Shown piece by piece: positions 22,755 through 34,819 of a stretch of DNA of 64,000 bases. This DNA comes from Ornithodoros turicata (Eukaryota > Arthropoda > Arachnida > Ixodida > Argasidae), in the NCBI RefSeq assembly GCF_037126465.1, contig NC_088206.1:30630790-30694789 (forward strand), in the 5' to 3' direction. Below the pieces are notes generated by a model, which did no database searches, was not told the DNA's origin, and worked only from the letters and a program-made list of their open reading frames with translations. The number at the start of each line of letters is the position of its first letter. Position 1 is the stretch's first letter. The position numbers were made by a program, and so were the translations under genes.

Positions 22755-23985
22755 CAGGGTTGACCGAGACTTTTATTCCTTTAAATGCAATGGAAAATTC
22801 CGGCATCACCAAACTACGTCAGTTTTTCAAAGTATTCACCATGCGTACCTATACACCGCTGCCATCGCTCTGGCAACTTTGGACGACGTTGGCGTAGAAA
22901 TAAGTGGGTTGCTGTCGTAGCCACTGCAACACATCTTTCTGGAGGGTCTCATTTGTGTAGACCGTCTTTGCTCCTATTTAAGGGTCCCGAAGAAATGGTA
23001 ATCGCTTGGGGCTAAATCTGGGCTGTAGGAGGCATGGGGCAAGACATACCTGCGCATTTCAGCCAGGGTTGCTACCGTCAAATTCGTCGTGTGAGGCCGG
23101 GCATTGTCATGAAGAAGAATGACCCTTCCGGACAACATCTAAGGCCTATTCTTGCGGACTGCGTTTCGCACGGCACACTTTATCAACGTGGAGCAGTACA
23201 GGGCGTTAATCATGACACTTTGCTCCAAGAGGTCCACATGGATAACACCCTGCATGTCCCTGAAGAGAGTTCGCATGGGCTTACAGCAGGCGGCTGCCTC
23301 TTCCTTCTCTGTGGCGGCGGGGAAACCTTATATCGCCATTCCATGCTGCTCCTTTTTGTCTTTGGGCTGAAATGATTCAGGTTTCATGACACGTGATTAT
23401 TTATCGCAAACATTCGTCCCCATGGGACTGAAACAGCAGCTGCTCAGAGACTGACACGCGCGTTCCCTTCCGGTCACAAGTGAGGTGTCGGGGAACCCAT
23501 GTTGCACAGACGTGCACAGTAAGTGCTTGTGAATGATTGTCTCCACACTGCGGACACTAATATTAGGCTGAGCTGCAATGTCCCGAATTCTTGCTCGTCG
23601 GTTCTCGAGGGTGGGTTGCTCAACGCCTGCGATGTTCACTGGCGTGACTGTAGCCGGACGAACGCGTCCATGTGGTTCATTCGTCATAATATCCCGTCGT
23701 TCACCAAATTGTCTGCACCACTCTCACACTCATCCCCTTGACATAGTTCGTTCTCCATACTATTCCTGTATCGCAAAATCTCAGCTGGTTTGATATTCTC
23801 CTCCACACGGAACTTGATTATGCATCGCTGTTTTACAGCTACAGACACATTGCTCGCAGCCATGATAGCTGCCACTGCTGCACGTGCCGCTAACGCGAGA
23901 AGGATTGCGCTTCGTCCTTAGAAAGTTTTATTCAGTTACATTTACTCACTGATTTTTCTCGAACAAATGTCTCGGTCAATCTTGA
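22755..23985 (-). mobile_element. Inactive mariner-type transposon
   Basis: The ends carry inverted TTGACCGAGAC (22760-22770) and GTCTCGGTCAA (23969-23979), a span of about 1.2 kb that fits mariner. The minus-strand reading begins at 23875 with residues including IIKFRVEENIKPAEILRY, the helix-turn-helix start of mariner transposase. A shifted frame (23687-23397) contains TLENRRARIRDIA. Sequence near 23030-23130 reads, with breaks, as the HDNARPHT and YSPDLAPSD catalytic region. Several frameshifts and stops make it a pseudogene. The exact TA target duplication was not resolved. Confidence 0.75.
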
Positions 23986-24362
23986 TTGATCCTTTTAAAT
24001 AAAACTCGTAATTTTTAAACGTTTCGGACACATTTGGAACCTCTGCTTTTACCGACCGGAGCCTTCAGAGAAAAATGTTCGAGAAAAGAACCCGCGTCGA
24101 CAATTTGTGAATTTTAGTGTAATTAATTGGTTTGGGTTTAAATATTTCTTGCGCGGAGCAGGGCACAAATGCGCTCTTTGGCTGAACTATCCGTCTGCCA
24201 ATTACGTGTTCATCCGATTCGTTCGATTTGCCCTGCACTTCCGGCACTAGTTCAGGGGAGTGCCGATGTGGTGCAAGCGCGTCCGCCGCCGACTGAGACA
24301 GTGTAAGTGTAAGTTCAGTACTAACGCTGCGCGGTCGCTTCCAAAACGAAGAAGCGAGTGCA

Positions 24363-24515
24363 CCCAAGCAGCACAATGTACTGAAAGTCCAGTGCAATAG
24401 GGGTGGACGGTATGTGTCTTATCAATGTTCTTTAGTTTTACGAGTCTGTTCAAGGCTATCCACCTACCCGTCCACCCCTGTTGCACTCGACTTTCAGTAC
24501 ATTGTGCTGCTTGGG
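24363..24515. repeat. 153-bp foldback element with CCCAAGCAGCAC ends
   Basis: Two 48-bp arms (24363-24410 and 24468-24515) are inverted copies with 46 of 48 positions matching, separated by 57 bp. The outer sequence is CCCAAGCAGCACAATGTACT. The same 12-base start recurs, with at most one change, at 57706 and 57946, so this is an element family and not a chance hairpin. No coding potential. Target duplication is unclear. Confidence 0.75.
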
Positions 24516-25699
24516 CAGGAGCAGGCTAGTCGTCTGCTTCCGCGACCACTGTCGTGTTTACCGTGTATTCACACGAGCGTGTTTTCTGACGGCGCAGCGA
24601 CTGAAGGAGCGAGAGGGTAAATGATTAGGCGCTGAGGCTATGCCCTTCTGGAATGCCTACACAGATAGTGTTCCAATGTGCTGTCAGCTTAGCGGCCGTG
24701 GATAACGTTCATGCTGCGGTTGAAGGTTGCAGCATTAATTTTATGTGCACGGCGCTTGGTACTCAATGGACGAAAGAAGCAATTGACGAAAGGTCGTGGG
24801 GGCTGCACGTCTGCACGTCTGACGTCTGCACGTCATTCCACACTGTGGTTACTCGCTTTGTATCAAGTATGACAAATCCGACAGACCTGGACTGCCTTTT
24901 TCAAGGAACTTTGAAATGTAAGTATGTGTTATATTGGTTTCACGTATCTCCACCACATATTGAGTGTGTATATCGCTGTACTTTTGATGCTATAGCATAT
25001 CTACGTACATTATTATTGAACGCCTAGTGTGGAAAAATCGACACCAGCCGCACAACGCCAACAATTCTTTCTGCCTTTTCTTCCACTGCTTATTTTTATT
25101 ATAATATTATTTTAGTATAATCGTCTGATTTTTCATAGTCACAATGTTCCCACTGTTGTGGCGCACTATAGCCTGGGTTGCTTATGCGCCATTAAAATTG
25201 AATCATCATCATCATCTTTAACTGCCATTATTTAATTGAAGTGTCATGTTTCAGTTGGATATAATGATGTGGTCAGAGATAGTTTTTGCTTTCGTTCCAG
25301 AGTTGCTCATTTCAGAAGAATAGTCACTGTGAAGTTTGTTTTCGGAAACATTAAGGGGACTAAAACCAAACGCTTTTCTTTCAGGGCATCCCTTATGCAC
25401 CTGCATTTCAATTAAGATCTGTGTTACAAGAATGACAGACCACTCAACAGCGATGAACATTTGAAGGTGGAAGTGCTGGAACGAAGATGTGTTAATCTGT
25501 GTGAAAGGTGCTTTGTATGTGTCTGAGTCGTGGGCACAGGTCACAAGCTAATTTCTGTCTTCAGAAGAGGTGTCAACTATGCTCTTTCTATCTACTAACC
25601 AGCTCCAATTTTTAGGGTTCCCTGTAGTATAGTGGAGCACATCATACACCAGCACGTTGTTAACCATGTTGAGTCTATGTTTCTTTTTTAAAAATTCCA
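24516..25699. other. Unassigned; possible LINE 3' end near 25165-25220
   Basis: A + frame of 124 codons (24653-25027) has no recognised domain. Near 25166-25220 the sequence GCCTGGGTTGCTTATGCGCC is followed by an ATC-repeat (ATCATCATCATCATC), which resembles the 3' end of a retroposon. No upstream coding piece was found. Confidence 0.3.
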
Positions 25700-26102
25700 A
25701 CATGGCATTAGAAAACGTATATAGACAAAACTAACAAAATTCGGTCACCGCATTTTAAACTGTCTTGATTTCTGGGTTCATGTAGATGCAGCATAATTTT
25801 TATTTTCTGAGGGCTTTTGACATGCTTTATGCTTGCGTGATGGCCAAACTAGCCTCATTAAAATTTGATCCTGCTATTATTAACTGGATATGCAGTTTCT
25901 TGACTAACCGCAACCGTGCCAGCAATTCGTGAAGAGAACCTATCATATTGCCACCATGCAGCATTTGTCACGTTACATTTGCATCACATTTTAACCTAGT
26001 GTGAAGCAAGTCCTTTCGGTGATCGGTCTTGTATAATTACACGCGCCTTCGTTATGTAACACCACACGGTTCTTCAACCTATGACAGATAAATAAATATA
26101 TT
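25700..26102 (+). mobile_element. LINE fragment with reverse transcriptase motif A remnant
   Basis: Translations near 25800-25910 give FLRAFDML followed by MAKLASLKFDPAIINWI and FLTNRNRA, which match the reverse transcriptase region after motif A of CR1/Jockey-type LINEs (the usual form is DFSKAFDxV). The following coding part is deleted: the sequence passes quickly to a 3' end with CTATGACAGATAAATAAATA. Frame breaks and a missing catalytic box make it inactive. Boundaries are approximate. Confidence 0.6.
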
Positions 26103-26220
26103 GCCAAGTAAATTGTTTACAAGGCTCATTACCCCATTTCACCACATCACCGCAAGCAATTGCCAGAGTAGTGGCCCAGGGTATGAAGCTCGGCACTAAT
26201 CATCATTCAAACAAAGTTCA

Positions 26221-26875
26221 TAATGTAGAATCCTTTACTGAAAACACCGACTTAACACAACAATTGAGAACAAAGAGAGTGAACGTTTCGTCGCCTATCC
26301 GGGTGGCATCATCGCTACAACAGTGAAGAGTCAAAAACAACATCGAAGGAGTCAAATCAACGGTGTGCATTCCTCTCATCCAAGGTGTTTCATACGCCAT
26401 TTGAGGGGCACTGTGCCAATCAGGCATTAAGACTGTGCATATAAAGTTAAGTGCATGGACTGTGATGCAACCTACACTGGCGAGAGAGACAAAAAGACGT
26501 GAGACAAGACCAAAAGAGCACACAAGGGACGTTGCCAAGGCTTCTAATGCTACTCAAACCAGGACCGAATTAGTCTATCATTGTTGGCCGAAGGGACATG
26601 TATTTAATTTTAATGGTGTGGTAGCCTTCGCACATGACAAGCGGTGTGGCCCTAGAAAGTGCTTAGAGTCCTTTTTTATCAGACGTGATGCATCAGCCTG
26701 TAATACAAACCGTGGCCCCCTATCGGATGTGTATGACGCCCTCTTAGATAAGTAGGCTGATGTGCTCGTCTTTGGCCCTTGTTGTACTGATGATGCCATC
26801 CGGATAGGCAGCAAAACGTTTACGCTCTGTTTGTAATCGTTGTGTTATCGGTGTTGGCAGTAAAGGATGCTACAT
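26221..26875 (+). mobile_element. Penelope-like element remnant with inverted terminal copy
   Basis: Residues from about 26424 to 26755 include CMDCDATYTGE, HCWPKGHVFNF and NTNRGPLSDVYDALL, the GIY-YIG endonuclease end of Penelope-like retroelements. The sequence after the stop (26760-26875) reappears inverted in front of the coding piece (26221-26330). For example, GATGATGCCATCCGGATAGG is mirrored by CCTATCCGGGTGGCATCATC. Inverted terminal copies of this sort are known for Penelope insertions. A hammerhead-like core lies at 26787-26817 on the + strand. The reverse transcriptase is missing and the endonuclease frame is shifted. Confidence 0.72.
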
Positions 26876-28035
26876 TATGAGGTCGCCACCCGGCATTTGG
26901 AATATATTTTCAAATAAAGTTGTAGTTTTACAAAGCTCATTACATTGTAGAAATCATTCTTATTGCCTATTGTTTAGGGGATACCATTCTTGTAGTCACA
27001 TGGAGCACCGAAAGGCCAATTTCGAAAGTAAAGGCAATCTGATTTATGTTCTTGCCGACATGGCACAGCGTATGCACGAGGTAGGTCCATTTCAGGAGCC
27101 TGAGAACACTCAAAGCAATTGGTGTGCTAGCATTAGATATTGTCTGCAGCATTACATATTTGCTTTTGCTAGGGCAACTAAGAAGGGTGGCTAGAAAGAC
27201 AGTTACGACCTGTTTCCACAGAAGACACTCTGATTCATTAGCAATTTCCTGCAAGAGGGCTAAGGCTTTTCCAGATTACTAGAACATGGGTACCTGATCG
27301 TCGATAACAAGAATTCATACACCAGAGGTCAATGTTATACACACCCTGCTTTCCATCAAAACTGTTAAAAGGCGTACCCCCTAAACCTACACAAAATTCC
27401 TGGAGCGTGTTCACCTGGCACGGTCGCTGTTTCTCTCATAAGGTGATCTCTATGAACCTGATTCCCAGTTCTGGATGCACTGCCTGAGGTAACTCCAGTA
27501 TGCTGTCCCAACATGAATGGTTGCAGCTTCTATGAGCAGTGTTGTACTTCTGAAAGCAATATGAAATGCCATGCCTTGACAGGTTATGTTGATATCCTTC
27601 TTAAGACCGTAGAGAGATGTTCCTTGCTCTCTTTATTACAAACCGCACTATCAGACACAAGCCCACTTGCCACCAAGCCGATGAGTATTGCCTCACCGTC
27701 AGGGCAATCAAGGGAATCAATCACTAAGGCACGGAAAAGCTGTTTTATATCATCCAGGACTGAGACATGTGTAGCCCCGAGAAAGCACCAGGGTTTCTTT
27801 GAATTTAGATGCGTCAGCTTTCAATTTCCTCTTTCCCCTTTTTTTTTATTCGTACCTGATTACTTTAGCCTCGTACAGCTTTGGAAATTGAGGATGTGGA
27901 GATGATGTAAGAGGTGGAATTGGGCTTTAAGCACAATGAGGCAAAGTGTGACAACATACCTTCTGAGGATGTTTATGTATCATTCACACAAAGAGAGGAT
28001 AGGTATTACAATAGATGTTACATCTCTTTCTGGTT
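26876..28035. other. Unassigned intron sequence
   Basis: Frames at 26877-27194 (+) and 27513-27905 (+) are open by chance length and show no recognisable domain. No RNA gene or repeat end seen. Confidence 0.3.
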
Positions 28036-28505
28036 TTGATATTCATTTATTCGTGAATATACCTCAAAGGCCCTTGCGGGCATTACATGAGGGGGGACAA
28101 TAACATGGGTCACTCAACAAATACAGAAGTTACAAGGAACATGCATAGTGGAAAGACAGATTCTGCTTTTCATTTGTTCATCCGTCTTGCTCAAGAAATT
28201 GTTCAGTGTAGCAACGGTACACAATGTCACGAAAGGAGTGCTCATCTATCGTTCCGCAAGACTTATTAAAAAGGACTAATGTTGTGTTCCAACACAACAT
28301 ATTGAAATCATGGTCCATGCATCATCCTGAGAGCTATAAGTAATCCTAAATACAGATGCTGAATTAGTTTCAATGCGATAGACGAGCTGTGCGAAGAGGT
28401 GCCTCCAGTTTGGATGTTGGGTACTTGAAGCCTGTGGCAGCTTCTGTGTGGAAGGCCCCCCAGATCCTGTTCACTGCACAGGCGAGCAACTACTCGGATG
28501 ACCAT
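28036..28505 (-). mobile_element. LINE 3' fragment
   Basis: The minus-strand 3' end (TAATGCCCGCAAGGGCC, then TTTGAGGTATATTCACGAAT and a short tail) shares the TTTGAGGTAT...AAATAA ending seen at 7640-7680, and a related end at 50717. A frame at 28505-28308 is read as a weak match to the region after the reverse transcriptase core (IALKLIQHLYLGLLIALRMM). It is dead and strongly truncated. Confidence 0.5.
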
Positions 28506-31500
28506 GTTCTTGTTTTTCCCGAGCTTGTGGTAAAAACACGTTGCAAACTGGCGATACGCAGTATATCCATATCGTCTACGCAGATGTACATAAAATATAG
28601 TTTAGGCAAACAGGTAGCCGGTCACAGCACAGGGTGTGTGTCGTGGCATTTCCACATGTACTTGAGAGCAACTGCAATTTATCTGCACACGCCCTGTATA
28701 TTACTACACATGCTGTATTCTTTTAGAAACCAACATTTTTCTACTTTTCAGTGAATTGAAAGTGAGAACACTCAATATTGCTAAAAGCCTACGCTAAAAC
28801 CTAAGCACAGGGCAATACATAAAAAGGTGACTTAAGACGCAACACACTGACAATTACACAGTTACCTACATTGATTTTCTCCATTTCATTCTGTATTGTG
28901 TCGTCTTTTATGTGGTGCGCCCTGTCCTGGAGCTTTTAGCGACTTTAATGCAGGACCAAACCAATTTTGAGCAACTAAATTTTAACATCGTTCGATAGGG
29001 CCAAATGTGACTTACTTGTGAATATGGTCGCTCATAGGTTCGCGCTGCCCACGGAATCCACCTTCAGGACAGTCGTATTGAGGCATAGAAATTGCAAATC
29101 TTCGTGGGTTGTAATGCACTCAAATTGCTGTCATTCGGCTGCGCTTTCGAGATCCTTCGGCATTATGACATCCCAGCCGCACCGGCACCTTAAACAGCAA
29201 GTAGGCATTAGATATGAGGACACGAAATTTCGGAGAACGCGTTTACATGTTTTATCACAGTGTGCGTTAAAAGAGCTCATCGCTTACCTGTCTGTCGAAG
29301 ACAGGCGACTGATGCTGTTTGCTTCATCTGTGACCGATGTTTGTAGAGCTTTGACTTCGGTTCGCATTTGCGGCATCGGCGACGTTGGAAAGCGAGGCTT
29401 CCGAACTGTTCAGCACACAGAATTTCCTTCTCGATCGCAGAAAGGTCAGAAAAAAGTTCCGGGCTCGAAGTCTCTGCATTTGCACGGCGCCGCAAGGCGC
29501 CCAATGAAACTTGAACCTCATGTTTTTGTCACGCACACGGAAATTGGCGGGTATCCACTACAAAGAGGCTAGATTTTGGCGCCGATTGTGCGAGTTGAGG
29601 AGGAAAACCCAAGCTGGTTTTCAGCTCCCCGTTTGGCAAACTTTGCGGCCGCGCACAGCCAAAATATTTCGCGTGTGGCTTGGAGGCATATTATATGTAC
29701 TTTCGTAATAGATGCAAACGAAAGATTTGTTGAACTTCTGGTCAGAGTCCCTTTAAACATGCCTCTAAATGCATAAAGCGTTCGTAAATGAGCGGGAAAG
29801 AGCGGGAGCGGTTGAGCGGGAAAGAGCGTAGGAAAGAGTGCTGTGAAAGCTGTGTGTCTTCGTTTTCTACCGTGACTCCGCAGCGGTCAACGGTGTTGAC
29901 CGGTGTTGACCGCCGATGCAAAGCAGAGACGGCTGTGGCGTAAAGGTCACTTTTTTCGAACACAGTAAAACCAGCGTCACCGCATAGCACGCTCTGCGCA
30001 AACCATTGCGGCGAATGATAGGGCTCACTGCTGATTGGAAGACAGAGTGGAGCGTACACCTTTTTTGTGTCAATGGTGTGTGTGTGTGTGGTAGTTCTTC
30101 TGCTGCACGTTCTGCTAAAGCAAGAAACCTTGTCCTCTTTATGCAGAAGGCAGGTCTTGCTCAATGACCCATCTAACAGTTTCCTCCACCCGACGAACTC
30201 ATGCACCGTCTACGCATCTCCACTGTCAGTTGTGAGCACCATAGTCACAGTGAATTCGTAACGGGATAACTGAATTTTATTTCGTAGGTTACATACTAGA
30301 TATAGGATAAAATTAAACGATTCGTGCAGCCACGCGTCCGCATTCGTTCGTGTCTCGTGGTTCTCTCCCTCGAGCGTCAGCCAGTGCGCCTCCTTTGTCA
30401 TCCGATACTTGTATTTAGAGAAGCAGCGATGCCTGGCGATGGATTCTTACTTCGCTAACACCACCCTTCATACTATATCCTCCATCTGTCTTACTTCTTT
30501 CTTTTTTCCTATAGTCGTGACGCCGCCCACTTCTGTGTGGAAAACAACGGCGAGCCGATCCTGCCATTACTCCCCCTCCCCCAAATTCGAATAAATGATA
30601 ATTGACACAAAAAGCCGTCCGCCCTCCTCTCTCTTCGAATCAGAAGCGACGACCCTATCGCTCGTGGCCATGCTTGGCGCATAGCGTGCTATGCCGTGAA
30701 GTTCAGTTATTAGAGAGCAGAAATCGGATGGGTCAGATCCGATCCCCTCCTCTGGTAGCTTCCAATTCCTATGTTTCATTGGCCCCATTGCATTAGGCGT
30801 TGGACAGGCCATGGTTTTGTGTCTACTGCCTTTGTACACAACTCATTGCAATAAAACATCATCGCATATACCGGTGGCATAGCGAGGTAGAGTTCACCAC
30901 CATGAACCCGCACCTTTGGTAGTGCAATTGGAACGGGAAAAGAACCTCTCTTGGAAATAATCCTCCACCACTCAAACGACCTTTATGATCTATCCTGACC
31001 TTTTTTTATGGTGGGGGGGGGGTACGTTACCTCCCATCCAAACATATAAAGTTATGGAACAAAATTAAATTTACGAATTCGCGCTTTATGCATATCGCGT
31101 TGTATAAGAAGCTCCCCCAGTTAACAATTACGAAATAATGCCATGGTAAACCGAGACGCCTATAACGTACATACGTCAATATGTTGCATCTTTGGCACTA
31201 GCCCACGCATAAAACACGTTACTTTGAAGCGCTGTGGCAGTTCCCAAGCTGTGTTACTGCGATGGATGGGAAACACGTAAAAACAGTGAAACTGAAGAAA
31301 ACTGGCTCCCTTTATTACAACTGTTCGTCCTCGTTGATGCTTGTCAGAACACAATGTATGCACACAGTGGCCTCCCGCAAGCGCACTGCATGAGGTGATG
31401 GTGACCTCGAGGTGCTACCATGTAGGCTTGTGTAATGACAGCCCTAAAATATTATAGCAATTCATGGTTAATTTATGATGCCAGTCAACTATTAATATGT

Positions 31501-32054
31501 GCGACCCCTGCAGTGGCCGGCTTGTGGATTAAATTTTGATACCCTTTGGCTTACCTGGCGTGCGACATACTGCTCACATATTTTCTCGTTTTTAACCTTT
31601 TGAGTATCTGAGTAAATAGTGGTTTATAATGGGAAGGGTGGGAGAATTGGGACGAAGAGAACCCCAGCCCGAGTACGACTGACTAAGAGTATCGCTCGGT
31701 AATGTGTCGGGGGGACATGAAGCTATCTTCCAGCGAAGCCACGGCCAGGGGGACGACCGCAGCAGGGCCGACGAGGAGGGAACACCCCACCAAGCCCAAC
31801 GTCCATTGAATCTGCAAAGAAATGCCTCCGTGTTGGTTCAGGTCTGACAAACCCCCATTGGGGGACAGATCCCGCGGAAGCGGCCAGGCTCCTGCAACGG
31901 CTGTGGTTTCTTTTGCATGTGGATTCGCCCTCTGTCTGTGTTCTAGGGACAGTGGGAATCTCGTTAATCCACGTTTTTAACCGAAACTGAGTCGCTACCT
32001 TCTGGTTTTGAACGCGAGCATACAGCCAACTCGTTGATAATAATTAACATGTTT
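28506..32054. other. Long stretch without recognised gene
   Basis: The longest frame (29018-29572, +, 184 codons) has no known motif and no codon bias I could recognise. Small features include a GT-repeat near 30076-30092, a G-run near 31013-31022, and a GC-richer block at 31640-31930 with no frame match. It is probably decayed transposon DNA within the intron. Confidence 0.3.
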
Positions 32055-32285
32055 TCAACTAATACAACGACTGCGCCGTGAATATGGCGACCCAAAAAGT
32101 GCTTTGGTGTACATGGCTACCGTTGCTTCGACGTCCGGGTGTCTCTTTTCCATTTCAAAAGCGACCTTTTTCCACATGGCATGTTTCCTTGGTACATTGA
32201 GGTGTTGCTCATCATCGGCAAGTTTCCACCATATCGGGTGTTGCTCTACCAGGTGTATTAGATAAAGAACAAAAGATGTTGTCAC
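32055..32285 (-). CDS. MADF-domain-like open frame (fragment)
   Basis: The 76-residue frame starts with ATG at 32285 and reads SFVLYLIHLVEQHPIWWK, then RKHAMWKKVAFEMEKRHPDV. That matches the first two helices of MADF (Myb/SANT-like) DNA-binding domains: a hydrophobic helix, then HPxLW, and later a basic-AW-x-x-VA segment. MADF domains occur in host regulators and in the accessory protein of PIF/Harbinger transposons. The third helix is short and the frame ends at once, so this is a single exon or a remnant. It lies antisense inside the PAN-gene intron. Family membership is fairly good; function is unknown. Confidence 0.5.
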   Translation of the reverse strand: MTTSFVLYLIHLVEQHPIWWKLADDEQHLNVPRKHAMWKKVAFEMEKRHPDVEATVAMYTKALFGSPYSRRSRCIS

Positions 32286-33161
32286 ATTGGCAACAGAGGG
32301 TGGCTTTTTTTCTTTTTCGTTTCGTCCTCCCGCAAGGCTCTGCGCGTCAGTCGTCAGATTCTGTGCTCCGCGAACAAACTATCCGTGTAGTTCTTTCTGA
32401 CCGACGGAGCTGCCGAGAGCAGTGATGTTGCACAAGGCTCTTTCATATCTCGCCAAAAATAAGATAAAAACTTGGGCGCTTCATAGATTCTACTGTACGA
32501 TAAGCCCCGCCCGCGACCGAATGGTTGGATGATTCCTCCTTCTCCTCCTTCAGTCGCTGCGCAGCCAGAAAAGGCGCTCGTGTGAATACACGGTTACGCT
32601 TGTCTTTCCTTTCATATATCTGTTTGTGTGAGTTGTACTTCATTCGCTTTACTAGTCATTGGTATAAGTGTTTGTTATGGCTCTGTACCTGTAAGCAGAA
32701 TTGGATCTGCTGGATTTCGACAGTAACACCAAGTTGACGACGTATGCATTCTATTTGGTTGCGGGGAAGGGAAGGAAAATCGCGTTCGTGTTACCGGCTA
32801 TCACCGGAACATTGTAGGAGGATACTACGAACAGGAGTCTTGTTTTTCCTACTCGGTCCTTTATCGATATATATTTTTATGAAAAAAAGCAAAAATATTA
32901 CCGGCCGCTCCAAAGCCTGCGCATTTTTCGAACACTGTAAAGACGAGTGTAATATGCTTCCCGTGCAGGCAAAAATTCGAACCATCCGCTTGGTAGGTCT
33001 CAGTTATGACCGCATTATTGCTACCCACATGTTTATCGCGGCGATGCAATTGGTATTGCATCGCACACACATCAGCGTTACAGACGTGTCGTGCACTCGT
33101 ACTGCACTTCCTATCTAGCAAGTGCAGCCCGGCCGTGAACTCGTGTAGGACTAGTGCTGCA

Positions 33162-33200
33162 TAGAGTCACTAAATAAGCGTAGCTTATTTAGTGACTCTA
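33162..33200. repeat. Perfect 18-bp hairpin
   Basis: TAGAGTCACTAAATAAGC is followed, after the 3-bp loop GTA, by its exact reverse complement. AGTGCTGCA-type words flank both sides. It could be the centre of a decayed palindromic element. Confidence 0.7.
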
Positions 33201-34164
33201 GTGCTGCACAGTTACAAAACGAATACGAGAGTGTAGAGGGCGCGAGCGGCACTGACGAAACGAATACACAAGTACTGCACCAACTGCATGAACTAGTTTT
33301 GCGAGTGCAGCCAAATCGAGACCTAAGGAACCGCCGCAGAGCATGCCTTTGTCCTGATGACAACAAATACACCGAAGCGTCCCTTATGTCTGTTCCTTAT
33401 CCTCCGCCGTCCCCGCATGCGAACCAGACCGACGGACACGTAATTGGCAGTCGGGTAGCTGAGTGAAAAAGTGCATCGGTGTGCTGCTTCCCGCAAGAGA
33501 TATGTAAACCAAAACCAATTAATTACTCTAAAAGTCGCTAAGTGTCGACGCTTGTTCTTCTGTTTTCTTGTTGTTGCTTGCTGGTCTTGCTTGTCGCTGA
33601 AGATTCATGTCGCTAAAACAGAGGTTCCGAAAGCGACCGAAGTAACATTTAAAAGTTACGAGTTGGATTTACAAGGATCAATCAAGATTTATTTATTTAT
33701 GTATTAATGATTTATTTAACTAATGAGCGTATGCACATGAGCCGGTTCAGTTCTGGGTCCCAGGGATGATAACTAAAAAAAGAAAGCTTTTTGGTAGCGC
33801 CAACTGTTTACGAATTATTCAGCCGGGGGATATTCGTGAAACACCCGGTATATGTAGCCTCCAAATCTAAGCAATCGACGGCACACAACACCATTTTGTT
33901 CATGAGCCTGGGTATGAACGATCTTTTGGCTTCGCAAATGGGTTTGCCGAAGTATGCCGTTTTTCGTTTCCAGGTTTTATGATTTTTGCAGTTCGGAGGG
34001 CGAAATCGGGTAATATTCCCACACAAAAGTTAGGGGGTTAATCGGGTGTTTCCTTCACCGTTTCAGAAGTGATCGGGTATTTTCGGTTGAAACCTCAGTC
34101 GTCTGCTTCGAGCCTCTATTGCGATAATCAGTTGAGAAACCAGAATTTTTACTGTCCTGTTGAA

Positions 34165-34305
34165 ACTGGAACGATATCGATATTCTCATCATATTAACGA
34201 TATTGTAAGCCCGCGATATTATCGATAATTTTATAATATCGATATTTTATATATTACATATTTTATATATCGACTTCGATATAGATATTGATATGCTCGA
34301 TCGAT
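34165..34305. repeat. TATCGATA-rich cluster
   Basis: The words ATCGATA, CGATAT and TATATC recur on both strands throughout about 140 bp, making the block nearly self-complementary at many offsets. The layout resembles the word-rich ends of the hAT elements at 2-8 kb, but no terminal repeat or target duplication was found. Confidence 0.5.
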
Positions 34306-34819
34306 GTTCTCATGCACGTGATAATCATTATACAACATGTGATTTTTCCCTAGTGCCGTGGCTTACTGTGGAGCATCCTGCTATGCAACTACAGCCGGTG
34401 ACCCGGACACCATGGGTGTACTTAAACCATCACCAGACTGCAACACGTACATCAGTAAGAGTCTATGCCTTTTGTGACAACACCGAAATGCACAAAAGTT
34501 ACGTGCTGCTATATTTCGTCGCTGCCGCGCAGGGGGTGCGCTAGACTTAATGCACACATGGACGATATACATAAAATTTTGCCCGCTGCTGTGAAATCTA
34601 TCGATTTGCATCAGCCAATACGTTTTACCTACTAATGTATCGGTTATAGGGTCTCCAACTTGAAGGGAAAGCGTATAAGTATACGAAAAGCAGTATTAGT
34701 AGCCGATTTTATTCGAGCATACATACACAGTTTTCCAGCCAGCCTCACCCCCAGGGCTTTGGAGCCAGCACAAGCCAGAAAGCGGAAAGCGACACTATAG
34801 GAAGGAAGCACACGGCCCG

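Noticed and set aside
24653..25027. 124-codon open frame on the + strand
   Set aside because: No known motif, no splice or polyadenylation context. It contains a small internal repeat of CTGCACGTCTG that inflates its length.
28438..28500. Possible missing PAN exon after AAGCCTGTGGCAG
   Set aside because: It reads SFCVEGPPDPVHCTG but the cysteine spacing is wrong, a stop follows without a usable phase-1 donor, and the other strand looks like a LINE end.
29018..29572. 184-codon open frame on the + strand
   Set aside because: No recognisable domain, overlapping frames on the other strand, and intron context. It is probably a chance or decayed transposon frame.
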